DNA from: Candidatus Aenigmatarchaeota archaeon
Lineage (GTDB): Archaea > Aenigmatarchaeota > Aenigmatarchaeia > PWEA01
Direction of reading: 5' to 3'
Assembly (NCBI GenBank): GCA_003550625.1
Contig: PUKU01000067.1
Coordinates: 1 to 18,430, forward strand
Length of the DNA: 18,430 nt
The stretch's first letter is position 1; every line of letters begins with the position of its first letter. Shown piece after piece: positions 16,112 to 18,430 of this stretch. Both the position numbers and the translations under genes were made by a program. A model generated the notes under the pieces. That model did no database searches, had not been told where the DNA came from, and worked only from the letters and a program-made list of their open reading frames with translations.

Positions 16112-17134
16112 ATGCCAAAAGACCTCGAAGGAAGGATTCTCGAAGAGCTTAAGAGAGACCCCGCTACCGTCGATGATCTAAGCCAAGAAGTTGATTCAAC
16201 AAAGTCAAGGATAGTAGATGCCTTAGAACTTCTGAGAGAAAAACATGAAATAAGGACATACAAGATAGGTAGATCAACAGTCTGTATGATAAACGAAGAC
16301 AGTGAAAGTATTGAAGACAAGCCCTCAGAAGAGGAAGGATCAGATGAAGAAAGGACGGGTGGAATAGACTACGAAAGTAGCTTGGAGAACGAAAGACCTA
16401 AAACAATAGGCATAGTATCCGGAAAGGGCGGCGTCGGAAAGACAGCCGTAACTGTAAACCTTGGCGCTGCTTTACTTGAACAGGACGAAAAGACTATAGT
16501 GATGGACGCAGATACCGAGATGTCTAATCTAGGCCTGCATCTTGGAATGTATACATATCCCAACCCACTTGAAGAGGTTGTGAAAAAGGACGTTCATATA
16601 ATGTCGGCCATGCATGTTGACAAAGAATCCGGACTGCGTGTCCTACCCACATCCCTTTCTGCTGATCCAGTAAACGAAGACGTGCACAAGGCCCTGGGGA
16701 TGATACCGGATGATTATACGGTTTTAATAGATTCACCACCGGGTTATAAGCGACCTATCGAAAGGGTTATGAAGGTATCCGACGAACTAATATTTGTCAC
16801 AGCTCCAGAAATACCCGCAGTGACAGACACATTCAAGCTTTCCGAGGAGGCCAGAAAAATGGACAAAAGGGTAATCGGCGCAGTAGTAAACATGTACTCC
16901 AGTCCCAAGCAACATCTCTCCGCAGATGAAGTAAGTGAAGCACTTGAAATGCCTGTAATCGGTACGGTGGAAAAGACGGATTTGATACAGAAAAGTATAT
17001 TTGAAGGAACTCCTGTGGTGACACATAAACCCTACGCTTCTGTATCACGGTCCTTCAAGAAGATAGCATCTGATATATCCGGAAAGGAGTACAAAGAGTC
17101 CTTTATTGAAAGGCTTAGAGGTGTTATATCTTGA
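16112..17134 (+). CDS. Winged-helix / MinD-ParA ATPase fusion
   Basis: Residues 1-60 form a winged helix (ILEELKRDPATVDDLSQEVD, SRIVDALELLREKHEIRTYK). An acidic linker runs from about 62 to 93. A MinD-type deviant Walker ATPase fills 95-340: GKGGVGKT at 104-111, DADTEMSNLGLHLG from 132 and Walker B VLIDSPPG at 204-211, followed by VTAPEIPAVTDTFK and GAVVNMYSS. MinD/ParA proteins dimerise with ATP and place partners on membranes or DNA. The last residues, KESFIERLRGVIS, look like the amphipathic membrane-targeting helix of bacterial MinD. The last four bases overlap the next, secreted-protein gene, so the two are coupled. Whether the winged helix binds DNA or a protein is unknown. Confidence 0.9.
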   Translation: MPKDLEGRILEELKRDPATVDDLSQEVDSTKSRIVDALELLREKHEIRTYKIGRSTVCMINEDSESIEDKPSEEEGSDEERTGGIDYESSLENERPKTIGIVSGKGGVGKTAVTVNLGAALLEQDEKTIVMDADTEMSNLGLHLGMYTYPNPLEEVVKKDVHIMSAMHVDKESGLRVLPTSLSADPVNEDVHKALGMIPDDYTVLIDSPPGYKRPIERVMKVSDELIFVTAPEIPAVTDTFKLSEEARKMDKRVIGAVVNMYSSPKQHLSADEVSEALEMPVIGTVEKTDLIQKSIFEGTPVVTHKPYASVSRSFKKIASDISGKEYKESFIERLRGVIS

Positions 17135-18102
17135 AGAAGTTTTTCAAGGTGATGGTATTTTCGACTTTTTTCTTTGTCCTTCTGACAGGAACTGTAAGCG
17201 CCGTCAGTATAAGCAACCTAGAGCTGGAGAAAAATGAGTACACACCGGAGGAAACAGTAGAGGGTTCTGGAAGGGTAGTAGATGATGAAGGCCTTGGTGT
17301 AGAAGGTGCGTATATATCCGCAGTAATCGACGACGAAACAAAGGACATTACGGAAACAGATGAAATGGGTTATTTCTCGTTCAGTTTCGAAGCTCCATGG
17401 GAAGAGGGAAGATATAAGCTGGAGGTCCTAACGTCCAAGGAAGACTTTAGATCGGACAAAGAGGAGGTATACTTCGACGTAAACTGGGAACCATCCTTAA
17501 GTGTAGTTATACCTAGCGTAACCTATATTGAAAGAGGCGGAAGGGAAGAAATACCAGTATACATAAAGAACGATGGCCCTGTTGAGATAAACGACCTGGA
17601 GATATCAACGGAAGAAATTCCGTTTGAAAGTAATGTAACTATCCAGGATACATTTCTTTCTTCTGGTGAAATAATTGAACCCGGGCTGAATATCAGGGTC
17701 CCGGAAGACTCGGATACAGGTATATCACAGTCTGAACTAACCATAAAGTACAACGGCAAGGAGGAGAAGGAATCTTTTGCGGTCCATGTAAGAGGTCAAG
17801 CAGAAACAGAATCAGTTACAGGTCAAGTAATAAGAGGTGTTTCAGGTAGTTTACCGTCAATAACAGGACTAAACATCGGATCGCCTACCTTCCTAGGGAA
17901 GATACTGCCATCGTTTTTTGTTGCCTTCGTTATAATATTCATATACCTAACTAAAGGTATACCAAGATCCAAGAAAGAAACAGAGGCAGGAAGTAAAGCA
18001 AAGGATTCAAAGGAAGAATTCAAACCGGTTGACGGAGTAAAGAGAGACCAGGTAGTTAGGAGGCTTTCTTTCATAAAGAATGAAGCAAAGAAAGGAAGTT
18101 AA
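17131..18102 (+). CDS. Secreted, membrane-anchored Ig-like/NEW3-like protein
   Basis: The 323-residue product begins with a signal peptide (KKFFKVMVFSTFFFVLLTGT, ending near VSA). Residues about 30-115 form a beta-sandwich with carboxypeptidase-regulatory-like features (YTPEETVEGSGRVVDDEGLG, GYFSFSFEAPWEEGRYKLEV), and about 120-225 a NEW3-like domain (VPEDSDTGISQSELTIKY). A Gly/Ser-rich linker, one membrane helix (about 250-272, PSFFVAFVIIFIYL) and a Lys/Glu-rich cytoplasmic tail follow. The start is TTG 17131, overlapping the MinD-like stop as TTGA, with GAGGTG at 17119-17124 as ribosome binding site; ATG 17152 would shorten the signal peptide. The architecture mirrors the C-terminal part of the giant protein upstream. 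Confidence 0.85.
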   Translation: MKKFFKVMVFSTFFFVLLTGTVSAVSISNLELEKNEYTPEETVEGSGRVVDDEGLGVEGAYISAVIDDETKDITETDEMGYFSFSFEAPWEEGRYKLEVLTSKEDFRSDKEEVYFDVNWEPSLSVVIPSVTYIERGGREEIPVYIKNDGPVEINDLEISTEEIPFESNVTIQDTFLSSGEIIEPGLNIRVPEDSDTGISQSELTIKYNGKEEKESFAVHVRGQAETESVTGQVIRGVSGSLPSITGLNIGSPTFLGKILPSFFVAFVIIFIYLTKGIPRSKKETEAGSKAKDSKEEFKPVDGVKRDQVVRRLSFIKNEAKKGS

Positions 18103-18335
18103 ATTCCTAGTATATCGAATATCTTATCTATAAAGGACTCTCCCGGACCTTTCTTTAAGTAAGGCATATTTGAGTTAGGGTTTTCTTCAACGGTATAACC
18201 ACTAGGAAGAGATGGAACAGCACCCTCCGGATCCTTTGAGAAATAGTAAAAGGTTCTATCTCCTTGCTCGTCCTTGTGAAGCCAGAACTTCTCTCCTTCT
18301 TTGTTTTCATAAACAAATGTTCCAAAAAGACCCAT
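18099..18335 (-). CDS. Small uncharacterised 78-residue protein
   Basis: The frame encodes MGLFGTFVYENKEGEKFWLH..., a soluble, aromatic-rich protein with GDRTFYYFSKDPEGAVPSLP and a C-terminal GESFIDKIFDILGI amphipathic helix. Composition and codons look like real coding sequence: aromatic and glycine residues are well spread and AGA-type codons are used. It is convergent with the preceding plus-strand gene, overlapping by four bases at the stop codons. An AT-rich stretch (TTTAGTATATATAG on the minus strand) lies just before ATG 18335 and could serve as promoter, though it overlaps the end of the next minus-strand gene. No family recognised. Confidence 0.65.
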   Translation of the reverse strand: MGLFGTFVYENKEGEKFWLHKDEQGDRTFYYFSKDPEGAVPSLPSGYTVEENPNSNMPYLKKGPGESFIDKIFDILGI

Positions 18336-18352
18336 ATTAAAACCTATATATA

Positions 18353-18430
18353 CTAAATATCCAGTTCTTCCTTAAGCTCCTCTATTTCCTTGTCTCTTTC
18401 ATCAACCTCATCGAGGTCATCGTCCTCATC
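18353..18430 (-). CDS. C-terminal end of a minus-strand gene (continues beyond window)
   Basis: Read on the minus strand, the right edge is open for 25 codons and ends at a TAG (18353-18355). The tail is very acidic and helical: DEDDDLDEV followed by RDKEIEELKEELDI. It lies 17 bases upstream of the 78-residue gene on the same strand, so the two may be cotranscribed. Only the tail is visible, so no function is proposed. Confidence 0.55.
   Translation of the reverse strand, partial: DEDDDLDEVDERDKEIEELKEELDI

Noticed and set aside
1..18430. CRISPR arrays, insertion sequences, attachment sites
   Set aside because: No regularly spaced direct repeats, transposase genes or terminal inverted repeats were seen; the only long direct repeat is within the giant gene.

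Overview
The window is archaeal. It carries NMD3, aIF1A, a Pno1/Dim2-type KH protein, both subunits of DNA topoisomerase VI, an intron-bearing tRNA-Asn, and many genes with an A/T-rich TATA box about 25-30 bases before the start codon (leaderless transcription). Codon use favours AGA/AGG and ATA, and base composition looks moderately AT-rich. Short information-processing proteins, an acidic giant surface protein and a TrkA/TrkH potassium pair suggest a small-genome DPANN-type archaeon, possibly nanohaloarchaeal. That placement is inference, not proof.

Layout. Positions 1-425 hold the 3' end of a gene cut by the window edge. From 436 to 4633 five same-strand genes form a translation/ribosome-biogenesis and DNA-topology cluster: NMD3, aIF1A, KH protein, Top6B, Top6A. 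The RIO kinase gene often found between aIF1A and the KH gene is absent. At 4680-4770 lies a tRNA-Asn(GUU) with a 15-base intron after position 37. TrkA and TrkH (4833-6948) make a potassium-uptake pair. Two small coiled-coil genes follow (7049-7874), the second starting with a C2H2 zinc finger.

The 277-base gap 7875-8151 is unusually rich in signals. It holds a possible 31-codon ORF, a 73-base element closed by a perfect 8-bp helix with promoter and T-rich end signals on the minus strand, and two tandem hairpins. A radical SAM protein of the COG1031 type follows (8152-9756).

The right third is a putative cell-surface locus. It has a 2048-residue membrane-anchored giant protein with a duplicated domain pair, a winged-helix/MinD ATPase fusion, and a secreted Ig-like/NEW3-like membrane protein translationally coupled to it. 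The two surface proteins share an architecture: signal peptide, beta-sandwich ectodomain, one membrane span and a charged cytoplasmic tail. The MinD-like ATPase between them may position or regulate them; this is inference and the strongest candidate for a little-described system here. Convergent to it, a 78-residue small protein and the end of another gene lie on the minus strand at the right edge.
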